A DNA stretch of 64,000 nt from Owenia fusiformis (GCA_903813345.2 CAIIXF020000010.1:33347425-33411424); one strand, 5' to 3'. Positions 52,301-58,040 are shown, counted from the first letter of the stretch. Numbers and translations are program-made. The notes: generated by a model not told the origin, from the letters alone.

Positions 52301-55300
52301 GCCATTTCCTTTTATTGTAACACCCATGGAAATAATTTTATGATGCCCATTGTTTTAGAATTAAAAATTGAGTTGAAAAGGGAAATAAGCAAGGAATAAA
52401 GTAAACAGGCATGTAGTTAAGATACTAAATTATAGAAAAATACAAGAAAATCAAACAGTTTATTCAAATTTTTGAAAGAAAAATCAGGATGTAATGCGAG
52501 CAGACGGAAAATTTTGTAACCGCATTTCTATTTATTGAACTGTGTTCATTTAGTATAATTTTACTTTGAGGTAAGAGTCATAATACTCCTGATAAATTAT
52601 GCATGGAAAGTATGTTATATCACAAGGCATGATTAGATTAAGGGCATTCTTTGATTTAGAAAATGTCCGTCTGCTCATGCTTATTTCACTCAATTTCTCT
52701 CTAAAATTTGAATGAAGTGTCTGATTTTCTTGCATTTCTATACAATTTAGAGTGTTAGCTACATGTTTTCTATTTTACCCCTCACCAATTTCACTCTAAT
52801 ACTCTTTATTTCATGTTTGAAAATATGACTTTAGTGATATTTCGTGCCGTAGATTGTTAATCATTGAAGTTTTGTTCATAGAACCAAGCTCTCCATCCAA
52901 TAATTCTTAAATCAATAAACATTTTCTGATGTCATAAATTATAAATAAGTACAAGTGAAATGTTACAAGGCAATGCACTCACTCTGCCTATGAACTCACT
53001 TAAAAAGTGATATTCTAGTCCCGCCGAAACAAAAGCACTTCATTTCTACGTCACAATATCTATCAATTTACTCATCTTGAGCTTCACCTCCATACATCAA
53101 GATGCGATTAACTTTTGAAAGTCAATCCTTTTTCTAAGTGTTTAATTGACTTTTAATTCAAACACATGTGTTGTTTAAATATAAATTGAAGAAATGACGA
53201 AAGTCTATCTCAATATCGAGTATGATATGAGTATGATATTACATTCAACAATGAAAATGAGATCCTAAGTGAGGGCAGATCAATTTTGATGGGACGATAC
53301 CCTTCCTGCAAATTATTATTTCCACCAAAGGCCGCCGAACAGTTCCCACAGATCAAATATGACTGAGGCATAAGTTCTTGTTATTGTACACGTATTTATT
53401 GTATAAGACATGATACCAAGAAATGAAATAAGAATTGACATTCATCTTAGGGTTTAGATTGTACTAAAGGTATTAGACGCATCTATTGTAAAGTTTGAGT
53501 AGCTTAGTTTGAAGAATAAAGGAATTTTAGTTTTAGCAGCTTCAAGGTTAAAATCTCTCTGTCACTGTCTCTTGGACTTTGATGAGAGGGTTAGGTATAT
53601 ATCGACACACATATGTCACATATAACATACAGCCCCTTTCGATAAGTATGGCAATTGACAGTTCCCATGGGATAATATGTAACAGAACAGGCCCGTAGCC
53701 AGGATTTGCCAAGGGGGGGGGTCACTTTTTGAAAAATTCCAGGGGGGTTCACTTGTGACAAATTTGGTCCAAAAATGGCCAAAATCACTTAAAAAGTGAA
53801 TGGTGAAAAACTACATGATATTGAAAGTTTTTTGCCCCCCCCCCTGGCTACAGGCCTACAGAATATTCATGTTTGAATCTTAATTATGTTCCAAAATTGC
53901 CTGGTCTAAAATAAGACTTTGATGAGCCTTTTCAAATCAGATAACATATAAGGCCTTTATAATATGGTCCAAATGGGCACTTTCAGATACCATTCTTTTG
54001 AAGGGAGTGTACCTTTTGAAATGTTGCAAAATTTTGAAAGGGGTGTATCTCACAGAGCCATAACTGTACCATGGATAAACACCATTTATTGACCACCAAG
54101 CAACCAAACACCATTCATGCAATATATACCAATACAAATAGGTCTCAAGACATCAACCGCTCTTTGAGAAGAAAGGTACAGAAAAGATGATATCTGGAGT
54201 CATGCATTCAGAGAATGAAAACCGCCTAAACCAAAGTAATGAATACATAATGAAGAAGTGTTATCCAGAAATAGCAAAAACAAGAAAGAATGTGATAAAT
54301 TACGAGGGTTGTCCCATAAGTTCTGAACTAACTGTTATGGGACAATCCTCGTAAAATTGATAAGTGAAACCATAACTACAATCAGACATTGTTAGACCCA
54401 TAACCTCAACCATCTTATAAAATAGTAGTTTCATACAAATATGAGTTAAACTCAAGTAAGACTCTGATTGGTGATTTAAAAAAAATCAAAAAAAATAGCA
54501 AAGGAATATATGATTAAGCTATAACAAAATCTAAAAAAAGAATTAAGATCCCTTAACCAATACTAGATGATCAATTTATGGAGATAAAATCAAAGTATAA
54601 AAAATATATACAGGGTGACCCCAAAAAAATGCAACCCTCCATTTCCTCAATATTTTTCTTAAATGGAGGTAAATTGCTCTGTTATATACCATAACTCTAT
54701 CAATATAAGACTATGATTATTGAAACTTTTCCAGAGGATCCAACATTGAATGAAGTCCTTGTGTGCCAAATTCCAGAGCAATTAACCTCCATTTCAGAAA
54801 AATATTGAAGAATTGGAGGGTTGCATTTTTTTGGGGTCACCCTGTACAAAACATGAGAAATCATTCTAATACTTACAATTTGCCCCCTCTGATTTCCACA
54901 CTAGTAAATAATAATGAGAATATATGGAAATCTGGGGGCAGTTTATAAAACATATCATCAGCTACAATTTTATTTTTAACAATATTTATATCATTCCAGT
55001 AAACACATTATTTTTGGACTGACAAATAAAAAAATCAATCAGAAATTCAAATTACACACATTACTCCAACAACATTTGAACCCGGGGTGTGAGGATTGTC
55101 CATTCCAAGTTATTAGCAACATTACATGAACAATAAATAACAACTTCACTGACATGGCTATAGAGAAAAAAAACAATTGAAATTTCGGAAATGCTTTTTA
55201 TGAAATGGCCCCCTGCTAAGGTACTCTTCAATGAATGCATGATCTTAAATATGAAAAATGAGTACAACCCACAGTGATCCCCCTAGGATTCAAGCAAGTG

Positions 55301-58040
55301 GGTGCTGCACCCACCTGAGATTTTGAAAATAGGCTTGCACCCATCTGAAAATCCAATTGCACCCACTTGAAAATGAGAAAAATCATGGAAAATTGGCATA
55401 TTTTGATCAATTTTGGTCTAAATTGTGAAAATGAGAATTTTGCACCCACTTGAGAAAAAATCCTGTGGACATCACTGACCCATGACATGAAACATTTTGA
55501 TTAATTTTACCAGTTAACATAAAGATTATACAATATTACATTCAAAAGATGATAAATGATTCAATTACTGAATTTAAATTACTCTGAGTGATTTTCTGAG
55601 AGTGGTATACTCCAGAGAAAACTGTAAAAATTGATATCATTTTGTGCTTCGATTTTTCCGTAAACTTTCAAAGACATAATTTCTCACTGGTCATTTTTAT
55701 TTCATTCCATTTCTCTGTAAAATTTAAAGAAAGTGTCTGGTTCTTGGTCATTTTTCAGAATTAAGAGTGTTTGCTAACTTTGCTACATGCCTGTTTACTT
55801 TATTCCTTGCTGATTTCTCTCTTTTTCACTCTTTTTCTGCTTCAAAACATGGCTTAATTGTGATATTTTTCTGATGTGGAAATCATGTTAAATATAACTG
55901 TAGACATGTTTTCAATTGTAAAAGTGGAAAGGAATGAATTTAACGAGGAACAAATAATATCAAATTAATACAAAATCTCTAAAATATAAAAACACAAGAA
56001 AATCAGACACTTTATTCAAATACAGAGAAAAACCTGTGAAGTAGCCATGACGATATGAAATACGATTTAATCTTATTTTGCAATTTGTAGAATCGAGCAA
56101 CTCAAGGGGCTGCTTCACTCCACACACAGACATGCTTCATATTAAAAATTTATCATTGTAAGCTTTAAAGGTATATTGGTTTAAAGGTGCAATGTATACA
56201 TGATTTATAGGTATTTCCCTGATTTATTCGGCCTGCCCTTGGGAGTGCTAATAGTGATAATACCATAATGAAACCTAGTGTAAAAATGAGATACAATCCC
56301 CTATAGACAACAATTTTTATAACATAATACCTTTATATTGCAAATAATGATTCACGAAATGACAGTCTTTACAAGAAAACCATTGTATTTCCTATGAAAA
56401 TCTGTGTTCGGAGAGCTGCCATAAATTCATAAAATCTCGAGAAGTGGTGTCGGGGAAAGTAGATATAAACCCTTGGAGAAGCTAATACAGTGCCATTATA
56501 ACACTATTTATCTATTTTTATTTCTGATAATATGGGATTACTCCTCCTTTTATTTCTCAATCTACTTTCATTATCAATCCTCAGAATAAAATATCAATCT
56601 CCCAGTTTACGTTTCACATCTCTTTGATACAAAATTTAAATATTTTAAAACGTGCTTGAATTCCCTTGCGTTTGTATGCAGTCGAATAATAATGTATACA
56701 TCTCTACACCATTGATGCCCATTTAATATTTGTAGAAAGACTCATTTCTTCTCTATGTTACGATTCAGAGCCTGGATATTTTATTTAAGGGCTGGCATAA
56801 GGGATATTCAGAAATGGATATATGTAATCTAATTCCATTAAAAAGATCAGACAAAATAAATAAGATTTACTGTCTGTTTTTTATACGAGACAACTCCATT
56901 TATAAGTTCTATTACATCTTCAGATCCAACATTTCTCCGGAAGATAAAGGTCAATATCTCAATCAACTTTAAAGGCTCTTGTTTATATCACAATGTTAAC
57001 TTTAAAGGCTCTTGTTTATACCACAATGTTAACATTCTCTAATGAATGCTTAAAGGATATGATTTCAAAGAATTAAGATGAGTAATGAGTTTCTATACAG
57101 ATCAAAATCATTTGTAATTTTATACTCAATATCAGGAAAGAATTAAAATGAGTAATGAGTTTCTATACAGATCAAAATCATTTGTAATTTTATACTCAAT
57201 ATCAGGAAAGAATTAAAATGAGTAATGAGTTTCTATACAGATCAAAATCATTTGTAATTTTATACTCAATATCAGGAAAGAATTAAAATGAGTAATGAGT
57301 TTCTATACAGATCAAAATCATTTGTAATTTTATACTCAATATCAGGAAAGAATTAAAATGAGTAATGAGTTTCTATACAGATCAAAATCATTTGTAATTT
57401 TATACTCAATATCAGGAAAGAATTAAAATGAGTAATGAGTTTCTATACAGATCAAAATCATTTGTAATTTTATACTCAATATCAGGAAAGAATTAAAATG
57501 AGTAATGAGTTTCTATACAGATCAAAATCATTTGTAATTTTATACTCAATATCAGGAAAGAATTAAAATGAGTAATGAGTTTCTATACAGATCAAAATCA
57601 TTTGTAATTTTATACTCAATATCAGGTGATCCAAAAACCAATTTGTAATTTCCATCTTCCAAACACAGAGCTTCAGAACTTGTGTCTCGTTCTTTTAGAA
57701 GAAGGAAGGAATATATTGGATGATGTCTGGAGGCCTGCGTTCGGTTCATTGTCATTTTTTCTTCATTCGCGATACAGTATTAACATTTTCTAAATTAACT
57801 CCTTGATAGAGAGTGTTCAATCAATTTGTAATTTTCTTCTTGATATTGAGTGCAAGGGGTGTTCAAAAAATACAAGGGGTGTTTAAAATAATTCCACATT
57901 AAATACAAGGGGTGTTCAAAATAATTCCAAACTCACCTGTGTCTTTGCTCGTGCTCTTTCTCTAAGAGTGATAACTCTTTTGACGGCCCATGGATTAGAC
58001 TATTTTTGTTATTTTGGTTGACTATACGTACATTGTGGAC
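19180..58040 (-). CDS. Na+/Ca2+ exchanger (NCX/SLC8A-like), 17 coding exons seen
   Basis: Joining 17 minus-strand exons, all with GT-AG borders and compatible phases, gives about 640 codons. The order is a basic cytosolic loop segment, Calx-beta domain 1 (exons 5-8), Calx-beta domain 2 (exons 9-11), an acidic linker (exon 12), and the C-terminal membrane half with the alpha-2 ion-binding repeat (exons 13-17). The family moves Na+ in and Ca2+ out across the plasma membrane, with regulation by Ca2+ binding to the Calx-beta pair. The membrane part closely matches animal NCX. The loop and second Calx-beta domain are divergent, and the usual linker before the second membrane half is short. The first membrane half (alpha-1 repeat) is not visible up to 64 kb. 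It may lie further upstream, or this may be a truncated paralogue. Introns range from about 0.2 to 8 kb and are full of repeats. Confidence 0.93.
19505..19705. mobile_element. Palindromic MITE, 'aggcccrtagccagg' family, copy 1
   Basis: Termini 'caggcccatag' and 'ggctatgggcctg' flank an internal 'ctggccaaaaaatctttcaaaa...caccattctgagcactttttaa' block and a C-run. The same family occurs at 26305-26515, at 53690-53860, and decayed near 26030-26180. It is non-autonomous, with no coding capacity. Confidence 0.75.
19788..19963 (-). CDS. NCX exon 16 (end of alpha-2 repeat and next TM)
   Basis: Phase 1 to 0. It begins [15 protein letters not shown], the second half of the alpha-2 repeat (family form GSNAVNVFLG), with the conserved Asn. 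A pore-loop-like stretch and a hydrophobic helix follow, ending in R-R-K at the AAG/GTATGT donor. It maps to the helices lining the ion path. Confidence 0.95.
20162..20315 (-). CDS. NCX exon 15 (core of alpha-2 repeat)
   Basis: Phase 0 to 1. It encodes [12 protein letters not shown], then [12 protein letters not shown], then [12 protein letters not shown]. The G-T-S-x-P-D-T-F-A-S signature, with the acidic residue used for Ca2+/Na+ coordination, is intact, so the ion-binding half-site looks functional. The acceptor has a long T-tract (TTTTTTTACAG). The donor G/GTTAAA is weaker than its neighbours. Confidence 0.97.
20392..21115 (-). repeat. 105-bp x 7 tandem array of the dispersed intronic element
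   Basis: Units start at 20392, 20497, 20602, 20707, 20812, 20917 and 21022, each exactly 105 bp. Each reads 'aaggaataaagtaaatagacatgtaattaatacc...ttgtatagaaatg...tttattcaaattttagagagaaatgagagga'. This is the body of the ~130-bp element scattered singly through the other introns. The array lies in the intron between NCX exons 14 and 15, about 50 bp from exon 14. Near-identity of units suggests recent expansion. Confidence 0.92.
21167..21242 (-). CDS. NCX exon 14 (TM helix before alpha-2)
   Basis: Phase 2 to 0, 76 nt. It encodes [17 protein letters not shown] and ends L-L-V-E-Q at the CAG/GTACGA donor. It matches the family helix that follows 'PP-x-Y' and leads to the glycine-rich entry of the alpha-2 repeat. 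Confidence 0.9.
22044..22166 (-). CDS. NCX exon 13 (acidic segment and first TM of C-terminal half)
   Basis: Phase 2 to 2, 123 nt. An acidic run (C-D-K-D-D-D-G-V-D) precedes [22 protein letters not shown]. This is nearly the family sequence for the helix at the end of the large loop (F-D-Y-x-M-H-F-L-T-x-F-W-K-V). It gives a secure anchor for the C-terminal half. Donor AAA/GTAAGT. Confidence 0.95.
22468..22543 (-). CDS. NCX exon 12 (acidic linker)
   Basis: Phase 1 to 2, 76 nt. It encodes [21 protein letters not shown] and then Q-F-R. The 'W-x-x-Q-F' motif matches the family S-W-x-x-Q-F just before the membrane. The longer family linker (L-E-V-I-I-E-E-S type) is absent, so either an exon was missed in the 1.6-kb intron before it or this paralogue has a shortened linker. 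Confidence 0.85.
23212..23510. mobile_element. piggyBac-type MITE with TTAA target sites
   Basis: TTAA at 23212-23215 is followed by 'cctcttgactacccagag'. The far end reads 'ctgggattcaagagg' followed by TTAA at 23507-23510, giving imperfect terminal inverted repeats of about 16 bp between TTAA sites. Inside is the perfect stem 'gtgacgaga/tctcgtcac'. The element is 290 bp with no transposase, so it is non-autonomous. Confidence 0.75.
23535..23605 (-). repeat. Dispersed intronic element, partial copy
   Basis: 'gtccatctactcatgcttattccattcaatttctctctaa' matches the left end of the ~130-bp element consensus; the remainder is decayed. Confidence 0.6.
23825..24150. repeat. 'ggatatggggaatatcc' interspersed tandem repeat
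   Basis: A core of 'ttggatatggggaatatcc' and close variants recurs about eight times with spacers of variable length. It runs right up to the donor side of NCX exon 11. Confidence 0.7.
24152..24242 (-). CDS. NCX exon 11 (end of Calx-beta 2)
   Basis: Phase 0 to 1. It encodes [12 protein letters not shown] and ends A-A-V-A-N-I-S-T. This fits the last strands of a Calx-beta domain (family K-T-F-F-L-E-I-G-x-P...). The acceptor TCTCCTTGCAG is strong and the donor is G/GTGAGA. Confidence 0.88.
24461..25835. repeat. Two-level minisatellite: 72-bp units, then 31-bp units
   Basis: Fourteen units begin 'tcatctctctgggttgaata'. The first eleven are spaced exactly 72 bp from 24461 to 25181; later steps are 103, 73 and 73 bp. 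From 25451 the array changes to twelve head-to-tail copies of a 31-bp sub-unit, 'ttaaaagatggtcaagtagt...cctttg', which is an internal piece of the 72-mer. Because 72 is a multiple of 3, the minus strand stays open as a 24-residue repeat over parts of it. A stop in the fourth unit and the intronic position argue that this is not coding. Confidence 0.95.
26305..26515. mobile_element. Palindromic MITE, 'aggcccrtagccagg' family, copy 2
   Basis: Ends 'caggcccgtagccagg' and 'cctggctatgggcctg' are near-perfect inverted repeats, with G- and C-runs just inside and the same internal 'caccattctgagcacttttta' block as copy 1. Confidence 0.85.
26690..26800 (+). repeat. Dispersed intronic element, diverged copy
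   Basis: Order and spacing of 'aacaaggaatgaagtaaa', 'atgtaat' and 'tccattgaagttttcaagaga' follow the consensus, with many changes. Confidence 0.4.
27177..28217. mobile_element. mariner-like 1.04-kb element with ~250-bp terminal inverted repeats
   Basis: The left end 'caagggttgatccaaaagtt' is mirrored by the right end 'aacttttggatcaaccctcg', both next to TA, the mariner/Tc1 target site. Homology between arms runs inward about 250 bp (27177-27435 and 27960-28217), sharing 'catgtt.ctatggtaac.agatacctatgtt' and 'caactttttttcca'. The ~520-bp centre encodes no recognisable transposase, so the element is non-autonomous. Confidence 0.85.
28427..28690 (-). repeat. Dispersed intronic element, duplicated copy
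   Basis: A full copy starting 'tccgtctgctcatgcttatt' is followed directly by a second copy of its body ('tctctctaaaatttgaatgaagtgtctgattttcttgcattt...'), spaced about 105 bp. This is an incipient form of the array at 20392. Confidence 0.88.
29127..29256 (-). CDS. NCX exon 10 (middle of Calx-beta 2)
   Basis: Phase 2 to 0. It opens D-G-T-A-R-G-G, the near-invariant Calx-beta 2 turn (family E-G-T-A-R-G-G-G-E-D), then [12 protein letters not shown] and [11 protein letters not shown]. The family has I-D-D-E-E-Y-E at this last position, so most acidic Ca2+ ligands are missing. Donor AAG/GTTAGT. Confidence 0.93.
29815..29910 (+). repeat. Dispersed intronic element, diverged copy
   Basis: 'cagtaaggaatacattaaacaggcc', 'aaacactccaaatt' and 'cagacacctgttattcaaa' follow the consensus. 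Confidence 0.6.
30745..30880 (+). repeat. Dispersed intronic element, full copy
   Basis: This copy runs from 'gtggaatcagcaaggaataa' to 'aagcatgagcagacg' and defines both ends of the ~135-bp consensus. Confidence 0.88.
31908..32170 (-). repeat. Dispersed intronic element, duplicated copy
   Basis: 'gtccgtctgctcatg' starts a full copy, followed by a second body unit ending 'tttactttattccttgct', as at 28427. Confidence 0.87.
32783..32906 (-). CDS. NCX exon 9 (start of Calx-beta 2)
   Basis: Phase 1 to 2. It encodes [11 protein letters not shown], then [12 protein letters not shown] and V-T-V-E-Y-S-T-V. This matches the family start of the second Calx-beta domain (H-A-G-I-F-T-F-E...I-M-E-V-K-V-L-R). 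The usual E-S of the first Ca2+-binding strand is replaced around L-K-S. Donor GT/GTAAGT. Confidence 0.93.
32925..33185. repeat. 'gaatgccaaacaagggaatatc' repeat
   Basis: Two ~120-bp super-units, each built of shorter 'ggaatatca..aatgatgaaatac.aagcaagcaata' pieces, lie beside the acceptor of exon 9. Confidence 0.7.
34240..35345. repeat. ~150-bp tandem repeat ending in a CGGA microsatellite
   Basis: Five to six units combine 'aaaatggcggccatttttcaaaatggccgcc' with 'accaaatatgaacaaaatcgctccactacttttcgagttatagta'. The block ends with 'gagttattgcccggacgga...' and a CGGA/CGTA tract (35229-35325), then 'ggaggcgttccctatatccctccgaacttcg'. Open frames rich in S-V-R-P through the tract are repeat artefacts. 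Confidence 0.85.
35781..35943 (-). CDS. NCX exon 8 (second half of Calx-beta 1)
   Basis: Phase 0 to 1. It encodes [23 protein letters not shown], then F-Y-V-I-L-K-N-A, and ends T-R-V-T-I-I-D-D-D. This corresponds to the family I-I-D-D-D-x-F-E-x-D-E-x-F and T-V-T-I-x-D-D-D. The closing D-D-D triplet is kept. Within the inner loop two of three acidic positions read Asn. Confidence 0.95.
36477..36641 (-). CDS. NCX exon 7 (Calx-beta 1, strands after the insertion)
   Basis: Phase 0 to 0, 55 codons. A Ser/Thr/Asn-rich start ([12 protein letters not shown]) leads to [15 protein letters not shown] and then D-F-K-Y-T-Q-G-S-L. It aligns with the family V-F-V-D-F-R-T-E-D-G-T-A...D-Y-E-F-T-E-G. The Asp of E-D-G-T is replaced by Glu (R-E-G-S). 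The N-terminal third is extra relative to the compact family domain. Confidence 0.93.
37670..38055. repeat. ~17-bp 'tagtcatctacatgtatag' microsatellite-like array
   Basis: More than twenty units alternate 'catagtcatctacatgta' and 'tagtcatctacacaca', giving a ~34-bp higher-order period. The array lies within the intron between exons 6 and 7. Confidence 0.9.
38735..38880 (-). repeat. Dispersed intronic element
   Basis: 'catctgatcatctttattctactcaatatctctctaaaatttgaatgaa' and 'cttgcatttctatacaatttagagt' match the consensus. Confidence 0.75.
39584..39943 (-). CDS. Possible Ser/Pro-rich cassette exon of NCX
   Basis: A 360-nt open stretch on the sense strand of the NCX intron encodes a Ser/Pro-rich peptide. 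It has four near-repeats of eight residues ([31 protein letters not shown]) plus several S-P-x sites. It sits where Calx-beta 1 already carries an insertion. An acceptor AAG/AAACC and donor AAG/GTTTGA would make it phase 2 to 2. That joins the 39-nt form of exon 6 but not exon 7 (phase 0), so an extra exon would be needed. Codon choice varies while the Ser-Pro pairs persist. Confidence 0.35.
40395..40520 (-). repeat. Dispersed intronic element, diverged copy
   Basis: 'tctgtctaaaatttgaataaact' and 'gcatttctatacattttaggga' keep the consensus order. Confidence 0.6.
40880..40916 (-). CDS. NCX exon 6 (micro-exon, 37 or 39 nt)
   Basis: The acceptor reads TTGCTTTCTTAGAG, so AG can be taken at either of two places two bases apart. 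The 37-nt form (from 40916) is phase 2 to 0 and joins exon 5 to exon 7 in frame, adding [12 protein letters not shown]. The 39-nt form (from 40918) is phase 2 to 2 and would hit a stop in exon 7. Donor GAG/GTATTA. Without this exon, exons 5 and 7 do not match in phase, which supports its use. It adds a basic insert between the first strands of Calx-beta 1. Confidence 0.65.
41877..41973 (-). CDS. NCX exon 5 (start of Calx-beta 1)
   Basis: Phase 1 to 2. It encodes [31 protein letters not shown]. This matches the opening strands of the first Calx-beta domain (family I-F-F-E...Y-x-C-L-E-N-C-G-T-V-A-L-T-I-I-R-R). The Glu of L-E-S-A-G is at the Ca2+-ligand position. Donor CCCCC/GTGAGT. Confidence 0.93.
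42195..42337 (-). CDS. NCX exon 4 (loop before Calx-beta 1)
   Basis: Phase 2 to 1. It encodes [14 protein letters not shown], resembling the family helix F-Y-R-I-Q-A-T-R-L-M-T-G-x-G, then a basic and polar linker ending I-L-T-P-S-E. It lies on the cytosolic side. The acceptor GTGTTTTAG and donor G/GTTTGT are acceptable. Confidence 0.88.
43160..43440. repeat. 'aactggtttgaac' degenerate repeat
   Basis: Many short copies of 'aactggtttaaac/aactggtttg' lie at irregular 20-40 bp spacing. No gene is seen. Confidence 0.55.
43725..44110. repeat. 125-bp tandem repeat, three units
   Basis: 'acttcatagactcagcttctt' recurs at 43791, 43916 and 44041, exactly 125 bp apart. Each unit contains two 'tggtatgttgcttctt' sub-repeats. 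Frames shift between units, so the open frames are not coding. Confidence 0.9.
44270..44940. repeat. AT-rich 'gggaaaatatatatctgtgt' array
   Basis: Long irregular tandem repeat of 'atgggaaaatatatatctgtgttaaaa' pieces with a ~115-120 bp super-period in its left half, decaying rightward. Long minus-strand frames here reflect repeat composition. Confidence 0.85.
45945..46085. repeat. ~72-bp direct duplication
   Basis: 'acttcaaagaaacatttatt...atagtac.atgcataatgttattaaagactgtgatatta' occurs twice head to tail. Confidence 0.85.
46620..46770 (-). repeat. Dispersed intronic element, diverged copy
   Basis: 'tttctctgtaaacatcaactgaagtgtctgatgttttggcatttc' follows the consensus. Confidence 0.55.
47090..47230 (-). 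repeat. Dispersed intronic element
   Basis: 'tccgtctgctctgatatttcact', 'tctcttaaatttgaatgaacagtctgattttcttgcattt' match the consensus. Confidence 0.75.
48245..48480 (+). repeat. Dispersed intronic element, two decayed units
   Basis: 'gtggaatcagtaaggaataaa', 'aaaatcagacattttactcaaatttt' and a second 'gtagttaacactcttatat' unit, ending near 'aataagcctaaggggacag'. Confidence 0.7.
48596..49490. mobile_element. ~0.9-kb repeat with 'acagtaaaacctg'-type ends
   Basis: The left end 'acagttaaacctgcgaac' is mirrored by the right end 'cggacaggttttactgta'. A sub-repeat 'ccttgttc..aggttttccctacagagagg' appears near 48645, 49350 and 49437. No coding region is seen. It is probably a non-autonomous element; its superfamily is unclear. 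Confidence 0.55.
50411..50500 (-). CDS. NCX exon 3 (loop), tandem CAGCAG acceptor
   Basis: Phase 2 to 2, 90 nt. It encodes [23 protein letters not shown] and then A-R-A. The acceptor is TTTTTCCAGCAG. Use of the first AG (exon from 50503) inserts one codon without shifting the frame, giving N-R instead of K. The acidic and Ser-rich stretch could be a phosphorylation target. I do not match it to a known NCX loop segment; its place rests on phase and position. Confidence 0.82.
51000..51130 (+). repeat. Dispersed intronic element, plus-oriented member of an inverted pair
   Basis: 'gtgaaataaccaaggaatagagtaaacagacat' follows the consensus. It faces the copy at 51235-51390. Confidence 0.7.
51235..51390 (-). 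repeat. Dispersed intronic element, minus-oriented member of an inverted pair
   Basis: 'tctaaaatttcaatgacatatacaattttcttgcatttctatacaattt' and 'catgcctgttcactttattccttgctgattt' match the consensus. It ends about 45 bp before exon 2. Confidence 0.82.
51437..51475 (-). CDS. NCX exon 2 (39-nt micro-exon)
   Basis: The acceptor TTTTTATTTCAG and donor AA/GTAAGT enclose 39 nt, phase 2 to 2, adding [12 protein letters not shown]. Both junctions are near consensus and the phase fits both neighbours. As a multiple of three it could be skipped without breaking the frame. No domain is recognised. Confidence 0.78.
51890..52050 (-). repeat. Dispersed intronic element
   Basis: 'tccgtctgctcatgcttatttcactctatttctctc' is a perfect left end; the body continues with 'aatttgaataaagtgtctgattt'. 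Confidence 0.85.
52370..52510 (+). repeat. Dispersed intronic element, plus-oriented member of an inverted pair
   Basis: 'gcaaggaataaagtaaacaggcatgtagttaa' to 'gcgagcagacgga'. It faces the copy at 52665. Confidence 0.85.
52665..52820 (-). repeat. Dispersed intronic element, minus-oriented member of an inverted pair
   Basis: 'gtccgtctgctcatgcttatttcactcaatttctctc' to 'catttctatacaatttagagtgtta' is a close match to the consensus. Confidence 0.88.
53690..53862. mobile_element. Palindromic MITE, 'aggcccrtagccagg' family, copy 3
   Basis: Ends 'aggcccgtagccagg' and 'cctggctacaggcct', with inner G- and C-runs and the shared 'cacttaaaaagtgaatggtgaaaaact' block in the reverse orientation to copies 1 and 2. 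Confidence 0.85.
54302..54355. mobile_element. 54-bp mini-palindrome with mariner-type ends
   Basis: 'tacgagggttgtcccataa' is mirrored by 'ttatgggacaatcctcgta' around a ~16-bp loop. The ends and flanking TA match mariner termini. It is reduced to little more than its two termini. Confidence 0.8.
54605..54847. mobile_element. ~240-bp palindromic MITE with TA target site
   Basis: 'tacagggtgaccccaaaaaa' is mirrored by 'ttttttggggtcaccctgta', followed inside by 'tgcaaccctcca'/'tggagggttgca' and 'ttaacctccatttc'-like partners. Arms of about 80 bp flank a short centre. Tc1/mariner-type, non-autonomous. Confidence 0.88.
55272..55477. mobile_element. ~206-bp hAT-like MITE
   Basis: Ends 'cagtgatccccctaggatt' and 'aatcctgtggacatcactg' form imperfect inverted repeats with the CAGTG/CACTG termini usual for hAT elements. 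Inside, 'gcacccacttgaaaat' recurs four times. A clean 8-bp target duplication was not seen. Confidence 0.65.
55690..55860 (-). repeat. Dispersed intronic element
   Basis: 'tttctctgtaaaatttaaagaaagtgtctggtt' and 'catgcctgtttactttattccttgctgattt' match the consensus. Confidence 0.72.
55925..56040 (+). repeat. Dispersed intronic element, diverged copy
   Basis: 'acacaagaaaatcagacactttattcaaa' is the clearest consensus block. It faces the copy at 55690. Confidence 0.65.
57071..57626. repeat. 70-bp x 8 tandem array
   Basis: 'aattaaaatgagtaatgagt' starts at 57071, 57141, 57211, 57281, 57351, 57421, 57491 and 57561, exactly 70 bp apart with almost no change between units. This suggests recent expansion. 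It lies about 310 bp from NCX exon 1 on the intron side. Confidence 0.95.
57840..57925. repeat. 'acaaggggtgttcaaaataattcca' triplet of mariner-terminus-like units
   Basis: Three copies of 'acaaggggtgtt.aaa', two of them with 'ataattcca', lie directly beside the donor of NCX exon 1. The sequence resembles mariner terminal repeats without a complete element. Confidence 0.6.
57937..58040 (-). CDS. NCX exon 1 as seen here (cytosolic loop)
   Basis: Phase 0 to 2, 104 nt. The acceptor ATTATTCTTCCAG opens on [19 protein letters not shown], then [14 protein letters not shown]. The donor AG/GTGAGT joins exon 2 in frame. The peptide is polar, ending in a charged helix, as expected for the large cytosolic loop, but I cannot match it to a specific NCX segment. 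It is the most 5' exon that phase supports. Confidence 0.78.

Noticed and set aside
57552-57755. Minus-strand frame next to the 70-bp array, considered as an NCX loop exon
   Set aside because: An acceptor-like 'cttcttctaaaag' exists, but no donor gives a phase that joins exon 1 and exon 2, which already fit each other.
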